This document shows, one piece after another, positions 1 to 8,163 of a stretch of DNA of 19,534 nt. Source of the DNA: an uncultured Senegalimassilia sp. (lineage in GTDB: Bacteria; Actinomycetota; Coriobacteriia; Coriobacteriales; Eggerthellaceae); assembly GCA_937925385.1 (NCBI GenBank), contig CALEWN010000101.1, positions 1-19,534 of the forward strand. Direction: 5' to 3'. The stretch's first letter is position 1. Every line of letters begins with the position of its first letter. The notes beneath the pieces were generated by a model that saw only the letters and a program-made list of their open reading frames with translations, did no database searches and was not told the DNA's origin. Both the position numbers and the translations under genes were made by a program.

Positions 1-50
1 CATAGCGGGCGGTTTACTTGGCGCGGCTACGCGCGCGCCAGACTGAAGTC

Positions 51-91
51 ATTAAAGAAAGGCCTGGAACGCATTTCGCGTTCCAGGCCTT
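51..91 (-). terminator. Intrinsic terminator downstream of the ArsB/NhaD transporter gene
   Basis: A perfect 14-bp inverted repeat (59-72 against 78-91) encloses a 5-base loop. Read on the minus strand it is followed by TTTCTTTAAT, a U-rich tract. It lies about 180 bases past the stop of the minus-strand transporter gene. On the plus strand the hairpin is followed by GC-rich sequence, so it should act on minus-strand transcripts. Bases 92-270 between it and the gene show nothing recognisable. Confidence 0.75.
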
Positions 92-270
92 CGGGGCGGG
101 AAATCTCAGAGACGCCGCCAAAGTCAGCGAGCCCTGCGGTGCCCGGAATCCGCCTGAAGCAAGGCGGCATAGGCCTTTGAACCATGCCGCCGAAGCTGAA
201 GGCGAAGACCGGGTGCCAAAGGGCCCTGCGGCGTCGGGCAGTTCACCGGCCGGTAGGCCGGCGGAAGCGC

Positions 271-1545
271 TTAACCGCCCGGGAAGCGGATGACCATGTA
301 GATGGCGGCGATGGCCACCGTGAACAACATGATCGGGAAACCGCGTTTGAAGAACTGCATGAAGGTGATCTCATGCCCGAACTTCTTGCTGATATCGGAC
401 AGCACCACGTTGGCGGATGCGCCGATGAGCGTGCCGTTGCCGCCCAGGCAAGCGCCCAAGGACAGCGCCCACCACAGGGCCGTGCCGTCGAGGCCGTCGG
501 CCTCGAGCGTCAGGATGATGGGGATCATGGTTGCCACGAACGGGATGTTGTCCAGGAAGCTGGAGATGACGGCCGAGCCGAACAGCACCGCCAGCATGGT
601 GATCATGAGGTTGCCGCCCGTGACGTCGATAAGGCCCTGCGCCAGCATGCCGATGACGCCCGTTTCGGACATGGCGCCGACGATGATGAACAGGCCGGCG
701 AAGAAGCACAGCGTGGTCCATTCGACGCCGTGCAGCGCCTCTTCGATGCTTTCACCGGAGATGAGCAGGATCAAGCCGGCGGCGGCAAGCGCGATGACGC
801 AGGACTCCAAGCCGAGCGCGCCGTGGGTCATGAAGCCGACGACCACGAGGACGACCATGGCGACGCTGATGTGCAGCAGGCGGCGGTCCTTGATGTAGTC
901 GTTCTCGTCGAGCTCCATGATGGCCTTACGGTGCTCCTCGTTTGCCGAGATCTTACGGCCGTACATGACGTAGAACAGGCCGATGACGGCAGCCAGGATG
1001 ATGATGACCGCAGGCGCATCGTAGGCGATGAAGTCGGCGAAGGTGTAACCCGCGGCAGAGCCGATCATGATGTTGGGCGGGTCGCCGATGAGCGTTGCCG
1101 TGCCGCCGATGTTAGATGCCAGGAGCTGCGTCATGACGAACGGCACCGGGTCGATGTCGAGCAGGCGGCACACGGTGATGGTCATGGGGCCGATGAGCAG
1201 CACGGTGGTAACGTTGTCCAGGAAGGCGGACAGCACGGCCGTGAGCAGCACGAACAGCACCATGATGGTCCAAGGGTTGCCCTTCGCCACGCGCGCGCAC
1301 TTGATGGCCAAAAACTCGAACACGCCCGACTGCTTCACCACGGCCACGAACAGCATCATGCCGAACAGCACGCCGAGCGTGTTGAAGTCGATGTGCCCGA
1401 TAGCCGTTTCGAACGGCATGATGTGCAGGATGAGCAGCAACATGGCACCGGTGATGGCAACAAGCGCGCGATGCACCTTCTCGGTCATGATGGCGATCAT
1501 GGCCACCACGAAGATGGCGACGGAAATGATCTGGCTAGTATCCAT
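271..1545 (-). CDS. ArsB/NhaD-family (ion transporter superfamily) membrane permease
   Basis: This is a 424-residue integral membrane protein with about ten to eleven hydrophobic segments, the usual size for the ArsB/NhaD branch of the ion transporter superfamily. Two internally repeated halves are visible. The paired helix-break motifs SAFLDN (106-111) and SSFLDN (328-333) each precede a loop motif, GTATLIGDPPN (148-158) and GNGTLIGASAN (369-379). This inverted duplication is the family hallmark. A charged cytoplasmic loop lies around residues 197-224. Known members move arsenite, Na+/H+ or dicarboxylates across the cytoplasmic membrane. The substrate cannot be told from sequence, and no ars genes are nearby. 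The ATG start has GAGGCGG about six bases upstream. The gene is monocistronic and divergent from the MurT-GatD gene. Confidence 0.9.
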   Translation of the reverse strand: MDTSQIISVAIFVVAMIAIMTEKVHRALVAITGAMLLLILHIMPFETAIGHIDFNTLGVLFGMMLFVAVVKQSGVFEFLAIKCARVAKGNPWTIMVLFVLLTAVLSAFLDNVTTVLLIGPMTITVCRLLDIDPVPFVMTQLLASNIGGTATLIGDPPNIMIGSAAGYTFADFIAYDAPAVIIILAAVIGLFYVMYGRKISANEEHRKAIMELDENDYIKDRRLLHISVAMVVLVVVGFMTHGALGLESCVIALAAAGLILLISGESIEEALHGVEWTTLCFFAGLFIIVGAMSETGVIGMLAQGLIDVTGGNLMITMLAVLFGSAVISSFLDNIPFVATMIPIILTLEADGLDGTALWWALSLGACLGGNGTLIGASANVVLSDISKKFGHEITFMQFFKRGFPIMLFTVAIAAIYMVIRFPGG

Positions 1546-1630
1546 ATCCCACCGCCTCGGTTACATTGTTTTCCACGGGTCCTTCTTTCTCCAAAGCGCG
1601 CGAAATCCTTATGCAATCGCGCAAAAATCC

Positions 1631-1639
1631 ACTATAGCA
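1631..1639 (-). promoter_or_regulatory. Possible extended -10 promoter for the ArsB/NhaD gene
   Basis: The minus strand reads TGCTATAGT, an extended -10 element (TGn plus TATAGT), about 86 bases upstream of the transporter ATG in the divergent intergenic region. No good -35 is seen 16-18 bases further up. The call rests on the -10 alone. Confidence 0.35.
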
Positions 1640-1772
1640 AAACCCGATTTCACCATGCGGAACCATAGGGAAAGTTTCTCGTGTTTTAACGTTGAAAGGC
1701 AGCGATGTGCGGCGGCTGCCCGAGCGCGGGATATACTGGGCGCATGCATTTACGAAGGTAAGCGAGGAAACC

Positions 1773-3998
1773 ATGGGATTGAGATTCACCGCCGCCCGCG
1801 CCGTCAGCGGCGTCTCAACTTGGGGCTTGAAAAACGTGTTCCACCGCCCCGCCGCAAACTTCCCGGGCAAGATGGCCCTGTACGTGGACCCGCAGCTTAT
1901 CGCGCATCTGCGCGGCAAGCTCGATCGCGGCAGCGTGTGCGTGGTGGGGACCAACGGCAAGACCACCGTTTCCAACCTGCTTGCCGATGTGCTTGAAGCG
2001 TCGGGCCAGCGGGTCGTCTGCAACCGCACGGGCGCGAACCTGGATTCGGGCGTGTCCACGGCGTTGCTGCACGCCGACAAGGCCGACTGGGGCGTGTTCG
2101 AGTGCGACGAGCTGTGGCTGGCGAAGATTCTGCCGCAGCTGCGCGCGAACTACGTGGTGCTGCTCAACCTGTTCCGCGACCAGCTTGATCGCTGCGGCGA
2201 GATCGATCGCATCCAGGACAGCATCGTCAAGGCGCTGGGCAGCTCGCCTGAAACCGTGCTGGTATACAACGCCGACGACCCGCTGTGCGCGTCCATCGCC
2301 GACCGCGCCGGGCAGCTGCCGGGCCGCGAGGGCACGCGCTCCATCGCCTTCGGCGTGGCCGAGAGCATGGGCTTGGCGCAAAACACCGTCTCCGACGCCA
2401 CCATGTGCCAGCGCTGCTCCACCATGTTCGAATACGACTGGCGACAATACGGGCAGCTGGGCGAATGGCGTTGCCCGAACTGCGGCTTCGCGCGCCCTGC
2501 GCTGGATTTCGCCGCCGAAAATGTGCAGCTGGGAGTTAACGGGCTGGCGTTCTCGCTTGCCAAGCCCGGCGCCGGCGATGCCGGGCGCGAAGGGGCGTTC
2601 TCGGTGAGCGCCCGCTTCAGCGGCGCCTACATGGTGTACAACCCTGCCGCCGTGAGCGTTGCCGCAAGCTTGCTGGGATGCACGAACGTGGCGCTACAGA
2701 AGGCCATCGACGCGTTCGACCCGCAAAACGGACGCCTGCAGACCTACGACCTTGCCGGCCGCCGCGTCCTGCTGAACCTGGCGAAGAACCCCACCGGCTT
2801 CAACCAGAACCTCAAGATCGTGGCGCAGGACCAAGCGCCGAAGGTGGTGGCCTTCTTCATCAACGACAAGGAGGCCGACGGGCGCGACGTGTCGTGGCTG
2901 TGGGACATCGACTTCGAGGAGCTGGCGCAGGCGGGCCCGCTGACGGCATACGCCGGAGGCATCCGAGGGCGCGACATGGCCGTGCGCCTGAAGTATGCCG
3001 GCATAGACGCCCAAACCGTTGACAACGCCGACGACCTGCTGCATCGCATCGCGCAGCAGCCGCGCGAGGTGAGCGCGTACATCATCGCGAACTACACGTC
3101 GCTGCCGGGGTGCAAGGCCGCGCTGGACGCAGCCGTGGCCGCAGGCGGCGAAGTCGAGCCTGCCGCGGGAGAGGCGCCCGCACCGCGCGATTTCGGGACG
3201 CAGGGCGGCAGTGCGCCGGCCGGCGAAGATGCGGCGAACGGCCAGCACCCCGTGGTCATCGCGCACCTGTTCCCCGACCTGCTGAACCTGTACGGCGACG
3301 GCGGCAACGTGCGCGTGCTGCAGCAGCGCCTGACATGGCGCGGCATCCCCGTGGAGATTCGCCGCGTGAACCACGGCGACGCCATCGACCTTTCCGGCGT
3401 CGACCTAATCATGATGGGCGGCAGCCCCGATCGCGAGCAGAAGCTGGCCAGCGCCGACATCGTGGCCATGCGCGACCAGCTTGACGCATACGTGCAGGAC
3501 ATGGGCCCGCTGCTGGCCATTTGCGGCAGCTACCAGATGCTGGGCCGCGAGTGGCTGGTGGACGGCGAGAAGGTGCCCGGCCTGGGCCTGGTGGGCATGG
3601 CCACGGGGCGCCCCGGCACCTCGGGCGATCGACTGGTGAACAACATCGCGCTGCGCAGCCCTTTGGCCGACGAGCCCGTGGTGGGCTACGAAAACCACGC
3701 AGGCCGCACCTACCTCGACGAGGGCGTGGAGCCGTTCGGCACCGTTGTCTCGAACACGGGCCTGGGCAACAACGAGGAGACCAAACAGGACGGCGTGCGC
3801 TACAAGAACGTGCTGGGCACGTACCTGCACGGCCCGCTTCTGGCGAAGAACCCGCAGATCGCGGACTGGCTGCTGGCCCGCGCGCTTGAGCGCAACGCCA
3901 AGCGCACCGGGCAATCCCTGATCGAGCTGACGCCGCTTGACGATGCGCCCGAGAAAGCCGCAAACGCCTTCATGTGCGACAAGCTGGGAGCAAAGTAG
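1773..3998 (+). CDS. murT-gatD: Lipid II isoglutaminyl synthase, MurT and GatD fused in one polypeptide
   Basis: This gene predicts a 741-residue fusion of two proteins that are normally separate subunits. Residues 1 to about 456 are MurT: a Mur-ligase P-loop GTNGKTT (59-65), the NLFRDQLDR motif (132-140), a four-cysteine zinc ribbon inserted in the central domain (C212, C215, C234, C237), and the C-terminal DUF1727 signature NPTGFNQ (339-345). A Gly/Ala/Pro-rich linker (about 457-491) leads to GatD, a class I glutamine amidotransferase with nucleophile C584 (AICGSYQ) and H686 (GTYLHGP). The pair amidates the alpha-carboxyl of D-Glu in lipid II to iso-glutamine, using ATP and glutamine, at the inner face of the membrane. 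The ATG has AGGAAA about eight bases upstream. A TTG at 1692 would add 27 residues but has no ribosome site and precedes a possible TATACT -10 at 1732-1737. The gene is monocistronic. Confidence 0.93.
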   Translation: MGLRFTAARAVSGVSTWGLKNVFHRPAANFPGKMALYVDPQLIAHLRGKLDRGSVCVVGTNGKTTVSNLLADVLEASGQRVVCNRTGANLDSGVSTALLHADKADWGVFECDELWLAKILPQLRANYVVLLNLFRDQLDRCGEIDRIQDSIVKALGSSPETVLVYNADDPLCASIADRAGQLPGREGTRSIAFGVAESMGLAQNTVSDATMCQRCSTMFEYDWRQYGQLGEWRCPNCGFARPALDFAAENVQLGVNGLAFSLAKPGAGDAGREGAFSVSARFSGAYMVYNPAAVSVAASLLGCTNVALQKAIDAFDPQNGRLQTYDLAGRRVLLNLAKNPTGFNQNLKIVAQDQAPKVVAFFINDKEADGRDVSWLWDIDFEELAQAGPLTAYAGGIRGRDMAVRLKYAGIDAQTVDNADDLLHRIAQQPREVSAYIIANYTSLPGCKAALDAAVAAGGEVEPAAGEAPAPRDFGTQGGSAPAGEDAANGQHPVVIAHLFPDLLNLYGDGGNVRVLQQRLTWRGIPVEIRRVNHGDAIDLSGVDLIMMGGSPDREQKLASADIVAMRDQLDAYVQDMGPLLAICGSYQMLGREWLVDGEKVPGLGLVGMATGRPGTSGDRLVNNIALRSPLADEPVVGYENHAGRTYLDEGVEPFGTVVSNTGLGNNEETKQDGVRYKNVLGTYLHGPLLAKNPQIADWLLARALERNAKRTGQSLIELTPLDDAPEKAANAFMCDKLGAK

Positions 3999-4121
3999 CG
4001 GCAGGTCGCCGAGCGCAGGCAGGCGCGGAAGCGGCCCGGCTGAGGACGAACATGAGCGGGCGGGTATGTTGCCTAGCCCGCAAACGGACGCGGAAGCGCC
4101 CACCAGCCTGCAAGCGAACGC

Positions 4122-4187
4122 AAAAGCGCGGCGCTGGCCCTATGCGAGGGAAACGCATGGGAGCCGGCGCCGCGCTTTTTTTGTTTG
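4122..4187 (+). terminator. Intrinsic terminator of the MurT-GatD gene
   Basis: A perfect 13-bp inverted repeat (4122-4134 against 4167-4179) with an inner ATGCG/CGCAT stem is followed by a run of seven T and then GTTT. The A-run on its left side could let it work weakly in the other direction. Bases 3999-4121 between the stop codon and the hairpin show nothing recognisable. Confidence 0.82.
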
Positions 4188-4200
4188 GGAGTGATTTCGG

Positions 4201-4238
4201 AAAAAAGAAAGCGGGCCGGACATTGCTGCCCGGCCCGC
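4201..4238 (-). terminator. Intrinsic terminator of tRNA-Thr
   Basis: A perfect 9-bp GC stem (4211-4219 against 4230-4238, 10-base loop) is followed on the minus strand by TTTCTTTTTT. It sits 9 bases beyond the CCA end of the tRNA, so it should end the tRNA transcript. Confidence 0.8.
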
Positions 4239-4247
4239 GTACATTCG

Positions 4248-4323
4248 TGGAGCCAACGACCGGATTCGAACCGGTGACCTGCGCTTTACGAGAGCGCTGC
4301 TCTACCAGCTGAGCCACGTTGGC
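4248..4323 (-). tRNA. tRNA-Thr (anticodon CGT, reads ACG), CCA encoded
   Basis: The minus strand folds into a full 76-base cloverleaf. The acceptor GCCAACG pairs with CGTTGGC. The D arm is GCTC/GAGC, and the anticodon stem GCGCT/AGCGC has the loop CTCGTAA (anticodon CGT). The T arm is ACCGG/CCGGT with loop TTCGAAT. Discriminator base T is followed by an encoded CCA. It is flanked by its own promoter and terminator, and the downstream sequence shows no integrase. Confidence 0.96.
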
Positions 4324-4352
4324 ACACGGCTTCTTGCGAAGCGCGAATATGA

Positions 4353-4381
4353 ACTATACCGAAGAGCCCGCCGTTTCGCAA
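4353..4381 (-). promoter_or_regulatory. Sigma-70-type promoter of tRNA-Thr
   Basis: On the minus strand TTGCGA (-35, 4376-4381) and TATAGT (-10, 4353-4358) are separated by exactly 17 bases. The expected start is about 7 bases beyond the -10, giving a short 5' leader before the tRNA. Nothing else is recognisable between the tRNA and the end of the stress-protein gene at 4541. Confidence 0.7.
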
Positions 4382-4540
4382 GGGGCAAAAGCAACTTTTC
4401 GGGCGAAGGAGCGGGCATTCGCCGTTTCTCCACAGGCTTGCATCCTAGTGTTGCGGCCCTCGAGAGCCGCACAGGCACATTCCCTATCGCTGCGGCCGTC
4501 GCACCCGAGAACCGCCTCGGCGCACAGCTTCGCCGCCTAC

Positions 4541-5029
4541 TTATTCCTCGTCTTCGGGGGCCTTCACCACCAGCACGGGGACCTGGGCCTCGCGCAGCAC
4601 ATAGCTGCTGACGCTGCCCAGCATGCCGCGCAGAGCGCCCAGACCGCGGCTGCCCATGATGATGAGCCCGCAGCCGTTCTCCTGCGCGTACTTCACGATT
4701 TGGTCGCCCGGGTGCACCTCGGGCAGCAGGCAGACGCGTTTCTCGTTCATGAGCGGGCGGATCGCCCCGTCGACCTGCGCATGCAGGCGTTCGGACGCTT
4801 CCTCCGTTGCCTCCTCCATGGCTTCTTGCATGCCCATGGGGACGACGCTTTCGGTCAAATCCACGCCGCGAGCCTCGAGTTTGGCCACGGCGGTTCGCTC
4901 CAGGTCGACGATTTGGACGACATGCAGTGCAAGCCCGGCGTCCTCCTTCGCGAAGCGCACGGCCTCGTCAAGCGCTGCACAAGCGGAATCGGACCCGTCG
5001 AACGGGACCATAACGGCATCGTAGAGCAT
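4541..5029 (-). CDS. Universal stress protein, UspA family, single domain
   Basis: This gene predicts a 162-residue single-domain Usp protein, slightly longer than the common 140-150. It starts with the typical MLYDAVMVPFDGSDSA, where the conserved Asp of the first strand (D11) contacts nucleotide. It ends with the nucleotide-binding glycine motif MGSRGLGALRGMLGSVS (G126, G129, G138, S139). The glycine spacing is G-x2-G-x8-G-S, one residue shorter than the usual x9. A long acidic helical stretch covers about residues 58-90. ATP-binding Usp proteins are cytoplasmic dimers induced by starvation and stress; the precise job here is unknown. The ATG has AGAAGGGGG just upstream. The gene stands alone. 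It could also pair functionally with the permease upstream, since Usp and transporter genes are often neighbours, but that is inference. Confidence 0.88.
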   Translation of the reverse strand: MLYDAVMVPFDGSDSACAALDEAVRFAKEDAGLALHVVQIVDLERTAVAKLEARGVDLTESVVPMGMQEAMEEATEEASERLHAQVDGAIRPLMNEKRVCLLPEVHPGDQIVKYAQENGCGLIIMGSRGLGALRGMLGSVSSYVLREAQVPVLVVKAPEDEE

Positions 5030-5357
5030 TGCAACCCCCTTCTTTCACCGGTTGAACCTGGCAAGGCAAGGCGACGTAGCGCGTTGCGACGAACATCGAA
5101 CGCTATGCCGCTGCCGCGCATCCCCGGCAACCGCGCGTGCATCCCCGCGTGTAGCACGTGTTCCGCAGGCCGCTGAGGCGACTCAGCGCGAAAGCGCCAC
5201 GGACCCTTCCCCATCAGGCTTTATCCCCAGTATAGCAAGAAGCCCCGCGGCAATCGCCGCAGGGCTTCCGCAAACGCCGCTCGCGCAAACGGCGTTGCCA
5301 TGTTGTAACGTTTCGCGTGCGCCGGGCGAACCGCCCCACGCGCAAACGAAATGTCGG
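5030..5357. other. Intergenic stretch between Usp and permease genes; one hairpin
   Basis: There is no gene in this 328-base stretch. It holds a GC-rich hairpin at 5239-5268 (GAAGCCC and GCGGC arms, each with a one-base mismatch) that could terminate the minus-strand permease transcript, but the following minus-strand sequence (TTGCTATACTG) is only weakly U-rich. A TATACT at 5229-5234 on the minus strand resembles a -10 for the Usp gene but has no matching -35. Confidence 0.4.
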
Positions 5358-6758
5358 CTACACCTCGAGGTGCTTGAACGCCTCGGGGACCTCCTTGAAG
5401 CCCTTCGACTTCACGGCACCGACGATCAGGCCGATGATCAGCCACACGATGCCGACGATGTAGGTCATCGTCTCGAAGCCGGTGAACACGTACACCAGGA
5501 TGCCGATGCCTATCCAGGGGCAGATCAGGTACTTCACGATGTCGCCGAAGGTGTTGCGCTTCTTCTCGCGGATGAAGAAGAACAGGAACACGGCGAAGTT
5601 CAGCAGGATGAACGAGGCCAGGGCGCCGAAGTTCACCAGGCCGGCCAGCTGGGTCATCTTGTCGCCCATGGGGATGGACAGGCACAGGGTGACCGCGCCC
5701 AGGAACACGGCGGAGAACCAGGGGGTCTGGTACTTCGGGTGAACCTTGCCGAAGACCTTCGGAATAACGCCGTCGCGGCCCATGGAGAACAGCAGGCGCG
5801 AGGAGGCCATCTGGGCGTTCATGATGTTGGCGATGCCGATGGCGATGATGTTGATGATCAGCATGATCTTGTAGAAGACCGGGCCGCCCACCAGCATGAC
5901 GGAGTCGAAGAAGCCCATGTCGGGATCGGTGTTGGCCCAGTCAGGCTGCACGATGGCGGCGATGTAGGTCTGGGCGACGAACACGACGATGATGGCGCAC
6001 AGGGCGATCAGGATGCCGCGGCCGATGTTCTTCTCAGGCTCGTGGGTTTCCTCAGCCAGCGTGGACATGCCGTCGAAGCCCAGGAAGGAAAGCGCGGCCA
6101 GCGAGATGCCGGCGGCGATGAAGTGGGCGTCGACCTGGCCTTCCTGATAAATCGGGTCGAGGACGAAGGCGCCGGCGCCGCCGCCGCCCATGATGAAGTT
6201 GCAGCCGAGCGCGATGAACGCGATGACGGCCAGAACCTCGATGACGAAGATGACCCAGTCAACGCCGCGGCTCATCTGGATGCCGCGGATGTTCACGAAC
6301 GTGTTGAAGGCGATGAAGACCACGGCCCACAGCCACGCCGGGCTGTTGGGAATCAACGCGACGCCCCAGTTCATGACCATGACGATGAGCAGGGACGGGA
6401 CCAGGATGTAGTCCAGCAGGATCAGCCAGCCGGCGATGAAGCCGACGTGCGGGTTGATGCCGCGCTGCACGTAAGAGTACACGGAGCCGGCGATCGGGAA
6501 GCGACCGGACATGCGCATGTAGCTCATAGCGGTGAACATGATGGCCACGAAGCCGATGATGTAGACCAGCGGCGTCATGCCGTGGCTGTTCAGCTGGATG
6601 GAGCCGAAGATGGATTGCGGGGCGATGATGACCATGAACAGGACGCCGTACATCACCACGTCCCAAAGGCCCATCCCGCGGCGCAGCTCCTGCTTGTAGC
6701 CGAACTGCTCGATGTTGTCCCCGGCGTTACCCTTCGCCGGAGCTTTCTGCTCTGCCAT
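5358..6758 (-). CDS. APC-family amino-acid/polyamine permease
   Basis: This gene predicts a 466-residue membrane protein with about twelve hydrophobic segments, the standard length and topology of the APC superfamily. The first-helix region (WDVVMYGVLFMVIIAP, about 32-47) and the FPIAGSVYSYVQRGINPHVGFIAGW block (87-111) match the conserved APC signature. The segment GFDGMSTLAEETHEPEKNIGR (227-247) is the characteristic cytoplasmic motif after helix 6, as in PuuP-type importers. The substrate is probably an amino acid or amine and cannot be fixed from sequence. A charged N-terminal tail of about 30 residues and a short C-terminal tail face the cytoplasm. The ATG follows a strong purine-rich site (AGAGGAAAGG). 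The gene is monocistronic, with a possible operator upstream at 6844-6859. Confidence 0.92.
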   Translation of the reverse strand: MAEQKAPAKGNAGDNIEQFGYKQELRRGMGLWDVVMYGVLFMVIIAPQSIFGSIQLNSHGMTPLVYIIGFVAIMFTAMSYMRMSGRFPIAGSVYSYVQRGINPHVGFIAGWLILLDYILVPSLLIVMVMNWGVALIPNSPAWLWAVVFIAFNTFVNIRGIQMSRGVDWVIFVIEVLAVIAFIALGCNFIMGGGGAGAFVLDPIYQEGQVDAHFIAAGISLAALSFLGFDGMSTLAEETHEPEKNIGRGILIALCAIIVVFVAQTYIAAIVQPDWANTDPDMGFFDSVMLVGGPVFYKIMLIINIIAIGIANIMNAQMASSRLLFSMGRDGVIPKVFGKVHPKYQTPWFSAVFLGAVTLCLSIPMGDKMTQLAGLVNFGALASFILLNFAVFLFFFIREKKRNTFGDIVKYLICPWIGIGILVYVFTGFETMTYIVGIVWLIIGLIVGAVKSKGFKEVPEAFKHLEV

Positions 6759-6843
6759 TTCCCTTTCCTCTCTTTCTTGCAGGGGAAAACAAGCATTGCG
6801 CAGGGCCAGGAGCGCGATTCCCGGCTCTACGCAATAGCCCGTA

Positions 6844-6859
6844 CTTTAGCACGTTAAAG
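6844..6859. promoter_or_regulatory. Possible operator upstream of the permease gene
   Basis: CTTTAGCACGTTAAAG is an imperfect palindrome: outer CTTTA/TAAAG arms are exact around a 6-base centre. It lies about 85 bases upstream of the permease ATG and overlaps a TAAAGT that could act as a -10 on the minus strand. No regulator is encoded next to it, so this is only a candidate. Confidence 0.25.
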
Positions 6860-6946
6860 CGCAGGAGTAGGGAGAATATGGCAATTCCTAGCGATGCCGT
6901 ACGTCATTTTGGGGCTGAAAGACGCCTTTGCACGCGCGCAAGGCAC

Positions 6947-6985
6947 GAAAAAGACCCGATTTCCTGGGGAAACCGGGTCTTTTTC
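6947..6985 (-). terminator. Strong intrinsic terminator, probably bidirectional
   Basis: A perfect 12-bp inverted repeat (6947-6958 against 6974-6985, 15-base loop) has an A5 run on its left arm and a T5 run on its right arm, so it is U-tailed in both directions. It lies 210 bases downstream of the minus-strand acetamidase gene and should stop read-through into the permease region. Confidence 0.78.
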
Positions 6986-7195
6986 ATCAAATGTTGAAGT
7001 TTACGGCAATGGCATTGCCGTCCAATTTCACGTTCGCTCGCTAAGGCTAACGGTAGATTTCCGGCGATAAACGGTTGCGCGAGCGCGTAGGATTTTGCAC
7101 ATTGCGCGCTGCGATCCGGCCATATCTTGCCGTTTGACCGGAAGCGCCTTACCGCCGCAAACGATCACCGCGTCCGCGAGCCGACCGGCCAGCGC

Positions 7196-8107
7196 CTACG
7201 GCTGCGGGATCAGAACGGGGAACTCGGACAGCTTCGGCGTCCCAATGCGCAGCGACACGTCGACCTCGCACGGCTCGCAGCCCTGGCTCACCTCGACGTC
7301 GCTTTGCACGGACATGTACATGTAGGTTTCCACGGCGTCCCAACCGGTGACGCGCATCAGCAGACGCTGCAGCTCCTTCGAACCGTTCATGAGCGCCTGC
7401 TCGTAGTGGGTGCCGCTGCAGTTCACGTACCACTTGCCGTCGGGGCCGAAGGTCTCGAGCACCGGCCAGTTCAACTCGAAATCCTTCACCAGCTGCACGC
7501 GAACGGTGATTTCAGCGGGGATCTCGATGCCGGTGCCGCACAGCTCGGCGTCGCCCATGGTGGCGTGCACGTCGCCCATCTGCAGAAGCGCGCCGGGAAC
7601 GCGCACGGGGAAGTACAGGCGCGTGCCCTTGGGGATCTTCTTGTTGTCCATGTTGCCGCCGTGGCTGCCCACGAAGCCGTCGATGACGTCGGGGCCGGAG
7701 GGCGCGGTGCCGATGACGCCGATCATGGGGTTGATCGGGAAGCTGACCTGGTTGAACGTGGCCATGCCGTCCTTGATGGGGATCTTTTTGGTGCGATAGC
7801 CGGTGGTCTCGAACAGCGGGCCGCAGTGGTCGTCGGTGGCGATGGTGCCCTCGTCGGCCACCTTCACCTCGTAGATGTCGACCACGAGCACGTCGCCGGG
7901 CTCGGCACCCTCGATGTAGACGGGGCCTGCGGCGGGATTGGCGAAGCCATAGGTGTAATCCAGGTCGGCCATGGTGGTGTTCTCGTCGGGAATGCGGTTG
8001 CTGAAGCAGTCCTGCGTGTTGAACTGCAGCACCTCGCCGGGCTTGGCCGTGGCGCAAGGCTTGTTGTCCTTGGAGAATTCGTAAACCTGATCGGTGATGA
8101 TCTGCAT
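7196..8107 (-). CDS. Acetamidase/formamidase family amidohydrolase
   Basis: This gene predicts a 303-residue protein of the acetamidase/formamidase family (FmdA/AmdA), which hydrolyses short-chain amides to ammonia and the carboxylate. Family landmarks visible are the GD(V/I)LVVDI segment (71-78), HGGNMDN (149-155) and GALLQMGDVHATMGDAELCGTG (172-193). The Asp and His residues in these blocks are expected to bind the metal. It has no signal peptide and should be cytoplasmic. The length is typical of the short bacterial form (about 300). The chosen ATG has GAAGAAGGGGG just upstream; reading from 8200 would add 31 residues without a ribosome site. The true amide is unknown. The gene is monocistronic between the selenium operon and the permease. 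Confidence 0.9.
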   Translation of the reverse strand: MQIITDQVYEFSKDNKPCATAKPGEVLQFNTQDCFSNRIPDENTTMADLDYTYGFANPAAGPVYIEGAEPGDVLVVDIYEVKVADEGTIATDDHCGPLFETTGYRTKKIPIKDGMATFNQVSFPINPMIGVIGTAPSGPDVIDGFVGSHGGNMDNKKIPKGTRLYFPVRVPGALLQMGDVHATMGDAELCGTGIEIPAEITVRVQLVKDFELNWPVLETFGPDGKWYVNCSGTHYEQALMNGSKELQRLLMRVTGWDAVETYMYMSVQSDVEVSQGCEPCEVDVSLRIGTPKLSEFPVLIPQP

Positions 8108-8157
8108 GATGCCCCCTTCTTCATGGTTGCGAACGCGGCATGCCGCCGTTTCGAGCG

Positions 8158-8163
8158 ATTGTA
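8158..8163 (-). promoter_or_regulatory. Possible -10 element of the acetamidase gene
   Basis: TACAAT on the minus strand lies about 50 bases upstream of the acetamidase ATG. The hexamer 17 bases further upstream (TGGCGC) is a poor -35, so the promoter assignment is tentative. Confidence 0.3.

Larger units (their letters stand above)
6759..7195. other. Intergenic stretch between permease and acetamidase genes
   Basis: There is no gene in this 437-base stretch. It contains the permease leader and the possible operator, the strong terminator at 6947-6985, and a perfect 17-base palindrome CGGCAATGGCATTGCCG at 7003-7019. Bases 7020-7195 show nothing recognisable. Confidence 0.6.

Noticed and set aside
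184..1668. A 494-residue open frame on the plus strand
   Set aside because: It is antisense to the ArsB/NhaD gene, rich in His, Asp, Gln and Arg, and typical of the frame opposite a membrane-protein gene in GC-rich DNA. It has no ribosome site or domain.
1692..1772. Upstream TTG start for the MurT-GatD gene
   Set aside because: There is no ribosome site before it, and it precedes a likely -10. The ATG at 1773 has a good site and leads directly into the conserved MurT N-terminus.
4454..4471. GCGGC/GCCGC hairpin downstream of the stress-protein gene as a terminator
   Set aside because: The minus-strand sequence after it has no T run, so it is not supported as an intrinsic terminator.
5052..6857. 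A 601-residue open frame on the plus strand
   Set aside because: It is antisense to the APC permease, with the same biased His/Asp/Gln/Val composition. The minus-strand reading gives a clear permease.
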